A DNA stretch of 64,000 bases from positions 21,001 to 85,000 of the forward strand of contig CP107220.1 of NCBI GenBank assembly GCA_025757685.1, read 5' to 3'. Positions 33,319-42,018 of this stretch are shown one piece after another (within the stretch, counting starts at the first letter, position 1; every line of letters begins with the position of its first letter). The notes beneath the pieces are model-generated. The model did no database searches. It saw only the letters and a list, made by a program, of their open reading frames with translations, and was not told where the DNA came from. The position numbers and the translations under genes are program-made. The DNA is from Oscillospiraceae bacterium. Its GTDB lineage: Bacteria > Bacillota > Clostridia > Oscillospirales > Acutalibacteraceae.

Positions 33319-33349
33319 AAGGTCGGCGCGTGAGCGCCGACCTTGTTTA
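33319..33349 (+). terminator. Intra-operon hairpin between secreted protein and exporter
   Basis: AAGGTCGGCGC pairs perfectly with GCGCCGACCTT, followed by only a short GTTTAT. It may be a partial terminator, or a 3' stabiliser of the first message. The next gene starts 15 bases later. Confidence 0.55.
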
Positions 33350-33364
33350 TAAGGTGGAATCAAA

Positions 33365-35266
33365 ATGAGTACATTTAAGCTTATGTCCCGGTTGTGGAGC
33401 CGGAACAAGTTTTATAAAAATTTAATCCTGGCCGTTATCGTACTGTTTAGTGGTTTTCTGCTATACGTTACGATTGCTTCTATCCGTGAAGAAGCGCCGG
33501 CCGATACTTTAACCTATGCATTTTGCACGCTGCGCCCCATGTATCTGATGGTGATTTTTTTTCTTTTCTTCTCTTACGAGTGCTTTGTGAAGATCAATCG
33601 ATATAAAGAGACTTTTTCCACTTGTAAGCAGGGGATCGGTGGGGTCTACCGTGCCCAGCTGCTGCTGCTTTTCAGCCTGATCGGTGTTTTAACCATGGTG
33701 TCGTTCCTGCTTATCGTGGGTTATGCCTGCGTGGCGCACCAGGTTGCCTTGCTGCCCCATGTGCTGTCTCGGGTGATCTGTTATCAGGTGCTGTGTCCGG
33801 GGGCGGCGGTGTTGATCGGTCTGTTGCTGTCCGGTGTTCGGCAGCGGTATATTGTGTATCCGCTGATGGTGATTTTTGGCTTATCGGAGACCGAGTGGCT
33901 CCAAACCACCACCACGCATGTGATGGAGACGACCGGGAAGAATTATGCCAAGCTGATGCAAATTTTCTCCTTGATCCCCAATTCTATGCAGTATGAGCCG
34001 AATAATCAAATTGGGATCCCCTGGGATTTGAACAAAATCGCTCAACTGCTGTTTTTCATCGCCCTCTCCGCTACGGTGGTGGGTCTTATTTGTGCTCGCA
34101 CCAAGGCCAAGCGGTGGTGGACCGGCGGCCTGGGGCTGCTGCTGTCAGCCGTGCTGTTGACCGGGTATTTTATGCCGGTATCTGTTCCGGTGATGGACTT
34201 GAGCACCTCCGGCGTATTTGCAGATGCCGCCTATTATCAAACGATCCATGCGGGTGAGCAGCGAAATGTGGCAGCCGATTTCCGGGTAAAAAAATATCAG
34301 CTGGACTTTTCCGTGGGGCTGAATTTGACCGGCCGTGCCAAGGTGTATGTGGACCGATCGGAGCTGAAAAGCTACCGCTTTACTCTGTACCATGGGTACA
34401 AGGTGAAGCAGGTGACGGACCAAACCGGCGCGGCGCTGGATTTTCGCCGGGAACTTGACTATGTAACGGTGACCCGGGGCGGGGCGGCTGTGGAATATCT
34501 GTGCCTGGAATATACCGGCAAATCACCTAAGTATTACAGCAGTTATGCCGGGGTCTGCCTGCCCGCCAACTTTGCCTATTATCCCATTCCCGGGTATCGG
34601 GAGCTGTTTTCGGACAATTTTTATGGCTTTATTGATTGTTCGCTGCCCTATGATACCGCCTTTGATGTGCGTTGCAGCGGGCGAAAGCAGATGTATTGCA
34701 ACTTGGCTGCCCGGGGAGACAATCACTTTGCCGGTAACGCCCGTTCCATTACCCTGCTCAGCGGATATTACGATACCTTAAAGCTCAACGATACCTTGGT
34801 GGTCTATCCTAAGTATGCGGACAAAGAGATCCGGGCAAGGATCAAAAAGAATATGGGCACCTTTACAAAGCAGCACCGGGATATTCGTACCATTTTTATC
34901 ATGGACACGGACAATTTGACCCAGTATGAGCACTTGCGGTCCTATGACGGCTATGTGGTGACCTCCTCCATTTATGACATGGAACAGTCGTACTTTGAGT
35001 CCCAAATTGACATCAGCAAGATGGACTTCTACAAGACATTTGTTTATTACTATAATGAAAAAGTGGACCGGGAGGAGCTGGAACAGCTAAAGCAGAGCGA
35101 GGACCCGGAGGAATACCCCATGGTGCAGATCATTCTAAAGCTGTCTGCCTCCAAAAACCGGGAGGCTGCTGCCGCAGAGACGGAGCAGTATTTGACCAAC
35201 AGCAAAGACACCCGGGCGCCCATGACCTTTTTGCAGGAGTTAGGAGAGAAATATGCTAAAGCTTGA
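33365..35266 (+). CDS. Polytopic permease fused to an M1-aminopeptidase N-domain-like region
   Basis: A 633-residue protein. The first 280 residues hold about seven membrane helices in the style of an ABC-2 permease. From about 300 to 480 an extracellular beta-rich domain follows the N-terminal domain of M1 aminopeptidases: FSVGLNLTGRAKVYVD, YRFTLYHGYKVKQVTD, LPANFAYYPIPGYRELF, FDVRCSGRKQMYCNL, ARSITLLSGYY. In permease/M1 fusions the zinc peptidase domain should follow, but no HEXXH or GAMEN motif is present; the last 150 residues are soluble and helical (YVVTSSIYDMEQSYFESQID). It overlaps the ATPase gene by 14 bases. Function is probably substrate recognition during export; this is inference. 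Confidence 0.75.
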   Translation: MSTFKLMSRLWSRNKFYKNLILAVIVLFSGFLLYVTIASIREEAPADTLTYAFCTLRPMYLMVIFFLFFSYECFVKINRYKETFSTCKQGIGGVYRAQLLLLFSLIGVLTMVSFLLIVGYACVAHQVALLPHVLSRVICYQVLCPGAAVLIGLLLSGVRQRYIVYPLMVIFGLSETEWLQTTTTHVMETTGKNYAKLMQIFSLIPNSMQYEPNNQIGIPWDLNKIAQLLFFIALSATVVGLICARTKAKRWWTGGLGLLLSAVLLTGYFMPVSVPVMDLSTSGVFADAAYYQTIHAGEQRNVAADFRVKKYQLDFSVGLNLTGRAKVYVDRSELKSYRFTLYHGYKVKQVTDQTGAALDFRRELDYVTVTRGGAAVEYLCLEYTGKSPKYYSSYAGVCLPANFAYYPIPGYRELFSDNFYGFIDCSLPYDTAFDVRCSGRKQMYCNLAARGDNHFAGNARSITLLSGYYDTLKLNDTLVVYPKYADKEIRARIKKNMGTFTKQHRDIRTIFIMDTDNLTQYEHLRSYDGYVVTSSIYDMEQSYFESQIDISKMDFYKTFVYYYNEKVDREELEQLKQSEDPEEYPMVQIILKLSASKNREAAAAETEQYLTNSKDTRAPMTFLQELGEKYAKA

Positions 35267-36089
35267 CGGTGTACATAAAAAATTCAAATCCGCCTTGGTG
35301 GCGGAGAAGATCAGCGTAGACCTGGGGCCGTGCACCTACGGCCTGCTGGGTCGCAACGGCAGCGGCAAAACCACCCTGCTGCGCTGCATTACCCGGGTGG
35401 AAAAGGTAAACGGCGGTCGCATTGTTTACACGGACGGGGACGGCCGGGAGGTGAAGGATTATTTGGACCATATCGGCTACCTGCCCCAGAACTTTGATGT
35501 GTTCCCGGAGCTGACCGCCTATGAGGTGCTGCAATTCTTTGCCAACTTAAAGGGCTACAAGATCACAGAGGCGGAGATCGACCACTTGCTGGAGATCCTG
35601 AACCTGTCGCCCCAGCGGGATATGACGGTCAAGACCCTGTCCGGCGGTATGAAGCGGCGGCTGGGCATTGCCCAGGCGCTGATCGGCGACCCGGATGTGC
35701 TGCTGCTGGACGAACCTACGGCGGGACTGGACCCGGAGGAACGGCTGAACTTTAAGAATGTGATCCGCCGGATCAAGGGGGATCGGTGCGTGGTGCTGTC
35801 CACCCATATCATCACGGATATTGAGTCTCTGTGTGACCGCATTTTGGTGCTGTGCGACGGCCGGATCACCGCCTTTGACTCCTGCGGTGCGCTGGCAGAT
35901 GTGGCCCGGGGCAAGGTGTATGCGGTGGAGAACACGGCCGATCTTGCCACGCCGTTCCACTCCATGGGGCCGGTGACGGTGGACGGCAAAGCGTATGAAA
36001 AGATCATCAGCAAGGCGCCCCTGGACGCGCCGGCGCTGGAGCCTACGGTAGAGGACGGATATATATGCTTTATCGAAAAATTAAGCTGA
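35253..36089 (+). CDS. ABC exporter ATPase
   Basis: The 278-residue ATPase has Walker A GRNGSGKTT (residues 34-42), a Q-loop GYLPQNFDVFPELTAYE, signature LSGGMKRRLGIAQAL, Walker B DVLLLDEPTAGLDPEE and switch His in STHIITDIESL. This is the CcmA/BcrA type that drives drug, lantibiotic and ABC-2 exporters. It overlaps both neighbours (14 and 25 bases), so its partners are the membrane proteins at 33365 and 36065. Confidence 0.94.
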   Translation: MLKLDGVHKKFKSALVAEKISVDLGPCTYGLLGRNGSGKTTLLRCITRVEKVNGGRIVYTDGDGREVKDYLDHIGYLPQNFDVFPELTAYEVLQFFANLKGYKITEAEIDHLLEILNLSPQRDMTVKTLSGGMKRRLGIAQALIGDPDVLLLDEPTAGLDPEERLNFKNVIRRIKGDRCVVLSTHIITDIESLCDRILVLCDGRITAFDSCGALADVARGKVYAVENTADLATPFHSMGPVTVDGKAYEKIISKAPLDAPALEPTVEDGYICFIEKLS

Positions 36090-36712
36090 GCACCTTTGGC
36101 CTGTACTTAAAGGCGGTCAGCAAGCTGTGGCTGGTGCCGCTGTTGACCGTCAATGTGCTGGTGCCGGTGATCTCCGCCGTGCTGTATAAGAATGGCGGCG
36201 CGGGGGCAGAGTCGGATATTGTTACGGTGATGTACTTTCTGCTGCCCATCAGCACCGTATGGACCAGCATTTTTGTGTCGGAATTTTTCTTCTCCGATCG
36301 CACAAGGGATGTGCTGTTCTTTTACAGCCGCAAAAAGCGCTTTGCCGTGTCGCAGCTGTTCTTTCTGCTGCCCTTGGTCAATGTGGCGGCGGTGACGCTG
36401 CTGCACTTTCGCTGCCTGAGCTACTCGGTGAGTATGGCTGTTAATCTGCTGTGCATCGGCGTGCTGTTTTACGGCATTGCCATGCTGATCCTGCGGCTGT
36501 CCGGCTCCGCCACCATGGCGGTTTTGGCGCTGCTGCTGTATGAGCTGCTCAACGAGTTTGCCATGTCGGACGCCTTTGTGTTTTACAAGGTGTACGGCTC
36601 GCTGACGGTGGAGATCTTTTGCGTGCGCTATGTGCCGCTGCTGGTGATCGCCCTGGTGTGTATCCTTTTGGCCTTTACCGCCAACGGCCACGCCGGGCGC
36701 GCCGCCGATTAA
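36065..36712 (+). CDS. Membrane subunit of the ABC exporter
   Basis: The 215-residue protein has about six hydrophobic helices and little else. SEFFFSDRTRDVLFFYSRKKR after the second helix resembles the cytoplasmic coupling loop of ABC-2 permeases. It starts 25 bases inside the ATPase gene. With the large permease it may form the two membrane halves of the exporter. No closer family is recognised. Confidence 0.8.
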   Translation: MLYRKIKLSTFGLYLKAVSKLWLVPLLTVNVLVPVISAVLYKNGGAGAESDIVTVMYFLLPISTVWTSIFVSEFFFSDRTRDVLFFYSRKKRFAVSQLFFLLPLVNVAAVTLLHFRCLSYSVSMAVNLLCIGVLFYGIAMLILRLSGSATMAVLALLLYELLNEFAMSDAFVFYKVYGSLTVEIFCVRYVPLLVIALVCILLAFTANGHAGRAAD

Positions 36713-36723
36713 AGTCAAAATCA

Positions 36724-36759
36724 AAAAGAACCGCAGTGCCTGTGCATTGCGGTTTTTTC
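36724..36759 (+). terminator. Terminator of the exporter operon
   Basis: AACCGCAGTGC pairs with GCATTGCGGTT, followed by TTTTTT. Almost the same 30-base sequence recurs at 39381-39420. Confidence 0.87.
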
Positions 36760-36763
36760 TGTC

Positions 36764-36814
36764 TTGACAAAGTGTTGAAATACTGTTATCATCTATACAT
36801 AGAATATCTATGTA
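36764..36814 (+). promoter_or_regulatory. PadR promoter and palindromic operator
   Basis: TTGACA (36764-36769), 17-base spacer, TATCAT (36787-36792). A perfect palindrome TACATAG-AATAT-CTATGTA follows at 36796-36814, covering the start site. Sites of the ATGT-N8-ACAT type are known for PadR regulators; here TACATAG repeats are close to it. Confidence 0.72.
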
Positions 36815-36834
36815 ATAACGGAAAGGAGACGGCT

Positions 36835-37161
36835 ATGAAGATCAGCAAGGAACTGTCCACCGGCACGCTGCCTATGCTGGTGCTCTCTGTACTGGGGAGC
36901 GAGGATTTGTACGGTTATCGGATCATCAAGATCCTGGAGGCCCGCAGCGACAATGCCTTTTCGCTGAAAGAGGGCACTTTGTATCCCATTTTGCACGCGC
37001 TGGAGCAGGAGGGCTGCCTGGAGAGCTACTGGGACGCGTCCACCGGACGCAAGAAAAAATACTACCATATTACAAAGAAAGGGCGCAAGCTGCTGGAGAG
37101 CAAAAAGGCGGAGTTCACCGCTTTCTCCGACACGGTACAGAAAGTATTGTCATTTGCATAA
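36835..37161 (+). CDS. PadR-family transcriptional regulator
   Basis: The 108-residue winged-helix protein starts at ATG 36835, after GGAAAGGAGAC. LSVLGSEDLYGYRIIKILE and LKEGTLYPILHALEQEGCLES are the conserved PadR helices. YHITKKGRKLLESKK forms the wing and dimer helix. The earlier in-frame ATG at 36619 lies inside the exporter gene and before the promoter. It almost certainly represses its own operon through the palindrome at 36796. The pattern PadR plus a membrane protein with a prefix domain is common in Clostridia as a stress-responsive pair. Confidence 0.94.
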   Translation: MKISKELSTGTLPMLVLSVLGSEDLYGYRIIKILEARSDNAFSLKEGTLYPILHALEQEGCLESYWDASTGRKKKYYHITKKGRKLLESKKAEFTAFSDTVQKVLSFA

Positions 37162-37179
37162 AGGGTAACGGAAAAGAAA

Positions 37180-39363
37180 ATGAAGAGAGAAGATTATGTC
37201 AAAAAGGCCACGGCACGGATCTTTGACGACCGCCAAAAGCGGGCGGTCTCCGCAGAGCTGGAGGATCACATTGCCCACCGTACGGCGGCACTGGAGGAGA
37301 TCGGCTATGACCCGGAACGGGCAGAGGCGCAGGGCGTAGAGGCCATGGGCGACCCGGCAGAGATCTGCGATCAGCTGGGCGCGCTGCACAATCGGTTTTA
37401 TACCCCGGTGTGGGACATTGTGTTGCTGCTGCTGTGGGGCGGACTGCTGGCCGGGGCGTATTTTGCCCTGCGGCAGTATGTGTTCGGCGATGTGGGGCTG
37501 ACGGCTCTGCTAAACGCCGGAGCCTGCTTGGTGCCCGGCTGCGCCTGCCTGTACGGGGTGTGGTGCCTGCACCGGAACCACCCGGTAACGGCGGTGCTGT
37601 ATGCCCTTGGGCTGGGCGGCAGCGGGGTGTATCTGTATTTTTTGCTGCAAAAACTCAGCGCCACCATGGGCGGTCGCTTTGCCAACTGGCAGGCGTTCCT
37701 GTTTCATCAAGAGATCTTAAAGCACCAGGGCTTGTATGCCAACGATCGGGCAGTGGCCGGTGGGATCGCCGGTCTGCTGGCGCCCGGCGTGCTGCTGCTC
37801 TTGGCGGCAGTGATCTATATGCTGAAAAAGGCGGCGCTGGCCAACACCCGGCTGGACAATCGCGTGGCCCATGTCTTTGGCCGAGTGGGCGTGGTGCTGG
37901 GCGTTCTGTGCCTGGCGGCCACCATCGCCCTTGGTGTCAAGGCACCGGCGGATGTGCGCGCCTTTGCCGGGGAGTACAAGGCGGTGTATGCCTATTTGCT
38001 CCAGGTGACCCAGGGTGCTAAGGATATGGACGCCCTGTGCGCGGAGATTGAGGACAGCCCTTACGCCTTTGAGATTGAGCGCACCGACGACGGGGAGTTT
38101 CTGTCCGCAACCTATCAGCACAATTATGTGTTGACCCAGGTGGAGCCGCAGGAAATTCAAAGTCGGGCAGAGCTGGAGGCGGAGTACCAAAAGGAGATCG
38201 CCAAGTTCCAAGACTCGCTGGAGAAGCTGGGCAGCGACCCGGAGATGGCCGAGGAGATTAGCCGCACCTATGCCCAATCCACCCGGGAGCAAGCGTACCG
38301 TTCCCAGGTCAGCGGCATTGTGCGCTTGGGACTGAACAGCGACTTGGTGGGCACGGATCTGGACAAGCGCAGCGCCCGCTTTTTAACGGTAGATACGGCC
38401 GGGCGGCAGGCACTGTTTGACCGCAAGATGGCCGGCAAAAAGGACCGGGTGGTGCTGGAGCAGCTGTCCGGCGTGGTACCGTATAAATGGAAGGTGGAAT
38501 ACACCTTGCAGCGGCTGGGCAACTGTCGCTATGACTGGACTTACCTGGTGGGCAGCGACAAGTACAGATGTGAGGCGGCGTTCTCTGCCAAGCGGCAGGA
38601 TACCGCTACCGCTGCGGCTATGGAACAACTGGACCGGGTAGCAGCCACGGTGGAGAAGAACCCCAAGTTGCGTCGTGCCGACCTGGCCCGCAAGATTGGA
38701 GCCAAATTGCAGGCGCCCCAGGTGTCCGAGGACCGGTATACAGCCCAATATGATAGTCTGGGCAGCCGCTTTGACCAGCTGAAAGAATGGGCGCACCAGC
38801 GGTATGAACTGAGCTTTCAGTATCAGTTCGGGGACTATTATTTTTGCTTGGCCGGTAAGCCGTACAGCACAGTGACGCTGTACGATAAGGATGGCTGTCT
38901 GCTGAGCAGTCGGTTCCTGGTTAGCGGCGACTTTAGCGGCACCCACGGCAATTTGCGGCGGCCGCTACTGGATCGGGGCTATTATGATCGGCAGGGCAAT
39001 TTCTATCCCCAGCCGCATTTTGTGCCTGCCTATACCCGGGACGGCAAGGCGTATCTGTATTATTATTGGAAGTCGCCGGATGGAGACGCCACCAAGAATG
39101 TGCAGTATCTGTACGCTATGGACGACCCGGCCGCTCGGTTAGAGCCGACCGGTGCCTATATTGACAGCGACGGCTATTTGGTTACCGGGGTGCAGGTGAA
39201 AAAGAAACAAAAGGACGGCAGCGTGATCGGCAGTGACGGCAAAACTTATTACCCATACCTACGCACCGGCTGGACTGCCCAGGGTAAGCCACGCATGGCG
39301 CACCAGCCGTCAGAGCTGGAGGAAATGCTCCAGGACCTGGACACCGCCCAGAATACAGAGTAA
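37180..39363 (+). CDS. Large membrane protein partner of PadR
   Basis: A 727-residue protein. Its first 70 residues form a helical cytoplasmic domain (VKKATARIFDDRQKRAVSAE, AEAQGVEAMGDPAEICDQLG), like the prefix domain of PadR-linked permeases. About five membrane helices follow between 75 and 270. The remaining 450 residues are extracellular, with a helical stretch (ELEAEYQKEIAKFQDSLEKL) and then beta-rich Tyr-dense segments. No enzyme motif is seen. It starts 18 bases after padR. The domain order suggests an envelope sensor or transporter accessory protein, but no function is assigned. Confidence 0.75.
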   Translation: MKREDYVKKATARIFDDRQKRAVSAELEDHIAHRTAALEEIGYDPERAEAQGVEAMGDPAEICDQLGALHNRFYTPVWDIVLLLLWGGLLAGAYFALRQYVFGDVGLTALLNAGACLVPGCACLYGVWCLHRNHPVTAVLYALGLGGSGVYLYFLLQKLSATMGGRFANWQAFLFHQEILKHQGLYANDRAVAGGIAGLLAPGVLLLLAAVIYMLKKAALANTRLDNRVAHVFGRVGVVLGVLCLAATIALGVKAPADVRAFAGEYKAVYAYLLQVTQGAKDMDALCAEIEDSPYAFEIERTDDGEFLSATYQHNYVLTQVEPQEIQSRAELEAEYQKEIAKFQDSLEKLGSDPEMAEEISRTYAQSTREQAYRSQVSGIVRLGLNSDLVGTDLDKRSARFLTVDTAGRQALFDRKMAGKKDRVVLEQLSGVVPYKWKVEYTLQRLGNCRYDWTYLVGSDKYRCEAAFSAKRQDTATAAAMEQLDRVAATVEKNPKLRRADLARKIGAKLQAPQVSEDRYTAQYDSLGSRFDQLKEWAHQRYELSFQYQFGDYYFCLAGKPYSTVTLYDKDGCLLSSRFLVSGDFSGTHGNLRRPLLDRGYYDRQGNFYPQPHFVPAYTRDGKAYLYYYWKSPDGDATKNVQYLYAMDDPAARLEPTGAYIDSDGYLVTGVQVKKKQKDGSVIGSDGKTYYPYLRTGWTAQGKPRMAHQPSELEEMLQDLDTAQNTE

Positions 39364-39380
39364 AACACAGATAAAAGCAA

Positions 39381-39420
39381 AAAGAACCGCAGTGCGTGTG
39401 CATTGCGGTTTTCTTGTTTT
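39381..39420 (+). terminator. Terminator of the PadR operon
   Basis: AACCGCAGTGC pairs with GCATTGCGGTT, followed by TTCTTGTTTTT. Nearly identical to the hairpin at 36724-36759. Confidence 0.82.
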
Positions 39421-39426
39421 TACGGT

Positions 39427-40125
39427 TTATTTTTTTGCCTTGGCGGTGGGCTTTTTGTTTCCTTTGGTGCGCAGCACGATCATAAAGATCATGCCTACAA
39501 TGCCGCCCACGACGTTCATCATCATATCCGTCATGGTATCGACCAAGCCAATATAGCCGTACTCGCCGTGGTACTTGGCCAGGTCAAACATGGCGGTCTC
39601 CGGCCCGGCTTTTGCCAGTTGCAGGTTGGTGCCGTGGAGGGTGTCCATCAGAAATTCGTAAAACTCCCACCCGGCGGCGATGGTCACGGCGAACATCAGA
39701 CCGAATATTGCGGCCAGAGTTACGGCGCAGGGGCCTTTTTTGCGCTGAATGATCCGGGCAAAGTCAAAGCCAAAGGCGGCGCACACGAAGCCGGACAGCA
39801 GGTGCATAAAATCGTCAAAATGCGCCAGCTTGTCAAACAGCTCCAGGTAGGAGCCAAACACAATGCCGATAAAAATAATGATATTCAGCAGGGTTTGGGA
39901 CAGGGGCGGCACTTCTTCAATAAACGAGCCGTTGCCGAAGATCTGAAACAGATCCCACAAATGGGTGAATATAAAGCAAAATATGCTCTCAAAACCCATC
40001 ACCGTATCGCCGTGGATAAAGGAATATCCGGCGCAGATGAGCATAGCCAAGCGCACCAGCAGCCAAAAGGCCAGTTGCACCTTGGGAATCTTGGAGATCG
40101 GGTCTTTTTTGATTTGATAGGCCAT
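39427..40125 (-). CDS. Polytopic membrane protein, DUF2238/YjdF-like
   Basis: A 232-residue protein with about six helices. KLAHFDDFMHLLSGF with nearby acidic and His residues, and AAGWEFYEFLMD, resemble the membrane family of YjdF (DUF2238). Conserved His and Asp inside the membrane suggest an enzyme or ion pathway, but the function is unknown. AAGGA lies eight bases before the ATG. The gene stands alone between two oppositely oriented operons. Confidence 0.72.
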   Translation of the reverse strand: MAYQIKKDPISKIPKVQLAFWLLVRLAMLICAGYSFIHGDTVMGFESIFCFIFTHLWDLFQIFGNGSFIEEVPPLSQTLLNIIIFIGIVFGSYLELFDKLAHFDDFMHLLSGFVCAAFGFDFARIIQRKKGPCAVTLAAIFGLMFAVTIAAGWEFYEFLMDTLHGTNLQLAKAGPETAMFDLAKYHGEYGYIGLVDTMTDMMMNVVGGIVGMIFMIVLRTKGNKKPTAKAKK

Positions 40126-40227
40126 AATCGTCGTCCTTTTTTGTAATATCGCTCTTTATCATACCATAGATGCGCCAAAAGTCAAACCCGGGTTTATAAA
40201 TTAAGTATAAAATCTTTGGGCCTTTTG

Positions 40228-40256
40228 TTGAGCCGGGGCGAGGGGCCTGCTATAAT
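40228..40256 (+). promoter_or_regulatory. Sigma-A promoter of the acyl-CoA ligase
   Basis: TTGAGC (40228-40233), 17-base spacer, TATAAT (40251-40256). Confidence 0.65.
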
Positions 40257-40289
40257 AGATGAACAGTAAGATGAAAAAGGAGCATTTTC

Positions 40290-41966
40290 ATGATCGAATA
40301 TACCACCAAGTATGATGTGCGCAAGACCATGTATCAGAAGTTCGCGGAATCTGTGGCCAAGCGCGGCGATAAACCCTGCTTTTATTATTATAACAACACC
40401 CTGACCTGGAACCAGGTGGCGGATCTGGTAGACGCCTGCGCTGCCGGTATGCTGGCAAACGGTGTGCGCAAGGGCGACCGGGTGATCATCTGCGCCCCCA
40501 ATATGCCCCAGTGCATTGCCGCCATTTATGCGGTGAATAAGATCGGCGCCGTGGCCTCCATGCTGCACCCGCTGTCTGTGGCCAGCGAGGCCAAGTATGC
40601 GGTAGATCTGGTCGATGCCAAGTTTGCTTTTTGCTTTGATGTGTCAGAGAAGGCCTTTGCCGGTATGAACCTGACTTTGGTGAAGTGCAAAACCGCTTCT
40701 TACTTCCCCAAGACTCCTTACGGCTGGATCGCTAACGCCATGTATAAGAAGAAGATCAAGGGCAAGACCGCACCGGCTGTGGGGGTGACCCGCTTCTATG
40801 AGTGGTCGGACTTCTTAAAGCAGGGCCGGGCGTATATTGCCAAGAACGGCAACCCGGAACCGGCCACCGATCCCCAGGCCACCGCTGCCATTATGATGAC
40901 CGGCGGCACGACCGGCAATCCCAAGGGCGTAATGCTCTCCAGCGAGGCCATCAACAACCTGTCCTATGAGCTGGTGGATGTGGTGGAGGACACCATTAAG
41001 ATCGACCTGGACCCGGACCACGATGCCATGCTGACTGCACTGCCGGTGTTTCACGGCTTTGGCTTTGCCCTTTGCATGCATGTGTCCATGTGTGTGGGTA
41101 TGCCCCAGTCTCTGTGGCCCCAGTTTGACGCTAAAATGTGCTCAGATGCCATTCGCAAGTACCATATCAATTATGTTTTCGGCGTGCCGGACTTCTTTGA
41201 GAAGGTGTACAAGGCCGGCTACCTGAAGGGCGTGGATATGAGCACCATGAAGCTCATCGGCTCCGGCGGCGATGTGGTGCCTTATTCCTTAACAGAAAAG
41301 ATGGACCGCCTGCTTCACGAGAACGGCTCCAAGTTCCACTTTGTGTCCGGCTACGGCCTGACCGAGTGCGTGACCGTGTGCAGCTTTACGGACCCCCGCA
41401 GAGAGGCGCCCCAGGGCTGTATCGGCGTGCCTACCTACAATATTGAAGTGATGACCGTAAAGCCCGGCACCACAGAGGAGGTAAAGGGCGAGGACGGCGA
41501 GCTGTGCGTTTACGGCCCCACCTTAATGCAGGGATATTACCACGACCCGGAGGAGACCGCCAAAGTGTTGGTGGAGCACCCGGACGGCAAGGTTTGGCTG
41601 CACACCGGCGATATGTGCTTCATTGACGAAAAAGGCGATATTTACTACCGCCAGCGGCTGAAGCGGGTGTATAAGATCAGCGGCTACCTGGTGTATCCTT
41701 CCTTTATTGAAGAGAGCTACCGTGCAATGGCCGAGATCTATGACTGCTGCGTCATCGGCACCGGCGAGGAGGGCAAGACCCAGCTGAAGATGTTTGTGGT
41801 GCGCAACAAGAATTATGCCCACGACGATGAGGCCGCCCTGACAGAGAAGATCCACGAGTTCGGTGTGCAGAACCTGTCCAAATGGTCCGTGCCCTGGGAG
41901 ATTGAGTACATTGACGCTTTGCCCCGTACCAAGATCGGCAAGGTAGACTTCAAAGTGCTGAAATAA
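40290..41966 (+). CDS. AMP-dependent acyl-CoA synthetase/ligase
   Basis: An adenylate-forming enzyme of 558 residues. The P-loop is AIMMTGGTTGNPKGVMLSSE, followed by VFHGFGFALCMH, SGYGLTECVTVCSF, and HTGDMCFIDEKGDIYYRQRL. The final catalytic lysine is in PRTKIGKVDF. It activates a carboxylic acid to an acyl-CoA or acyl-adenylate; chain length cannot be predicted. AAGGAG lies seven bases before the ATG. It is a single gene. Confidence 0.94.
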   Translation: MIEYTTKYDVRKTMYQKFAESVAKRGDKPCFYYYNNTLTWNQVADLVDACAAGMLANGVRKGDRVIICAPNMPQCIAAIYAVNKIGAVASMLHPLSVASEAKYAVDLVDAKFAFCFDVSEKAFAGMNLTLVKCKTASYFPKTPYGWIANAMYKKKIKGKTAPAVGVTRFYEWSDFLKQGRAYIAKNGNPEPATDPQATAAIMMTGGTTGNPKGVMLSSEAINNLSYELVDVVEDTIKIDLDPDHDAMLTALPVFHGFGFALCMHVSMCVGMPQSLWPQFDAKMCSDAIRKYHINYVFGVPDFFEKVYKAGYLKGVDMSTMKLIGSGGDVVPYSLTEKMDRLLHENGSKFHFVSGYGLTECVTVCSFTDPRREAPQGCIGVPTYNIEVMTVKPGTTEEVKGEDGELCVYGPTLMQGYYHDPEETAKVLVEHPDGKVWLHTGDMCFIDEKGDIYYRQRLKRVYKISGYLVYPSFIEESYRAMAEIYDCCVIGTGEEGKTQLKMFVVRNKNYAHDDEAALTEKIHEFGVQNLSKWSVPWEIEYIDALPRTKIGKVDFKVLK

Positions 41967-41978
41967 AATCAAATCGAT

Positions 41979-42010
41979 AAAAAAGGACACCCGAGTGGGT
42001 GTCCTTTTTT
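41979..42010. terminator. Bidirectional terminator
   Basis: AAAAGGACACCC pairs with GGGTGTCCTTTT, with A and T runs on both sides, between two convergent genes. Confidence 0.9.
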
Positions 42011-42018
42011 GGTGCCTT

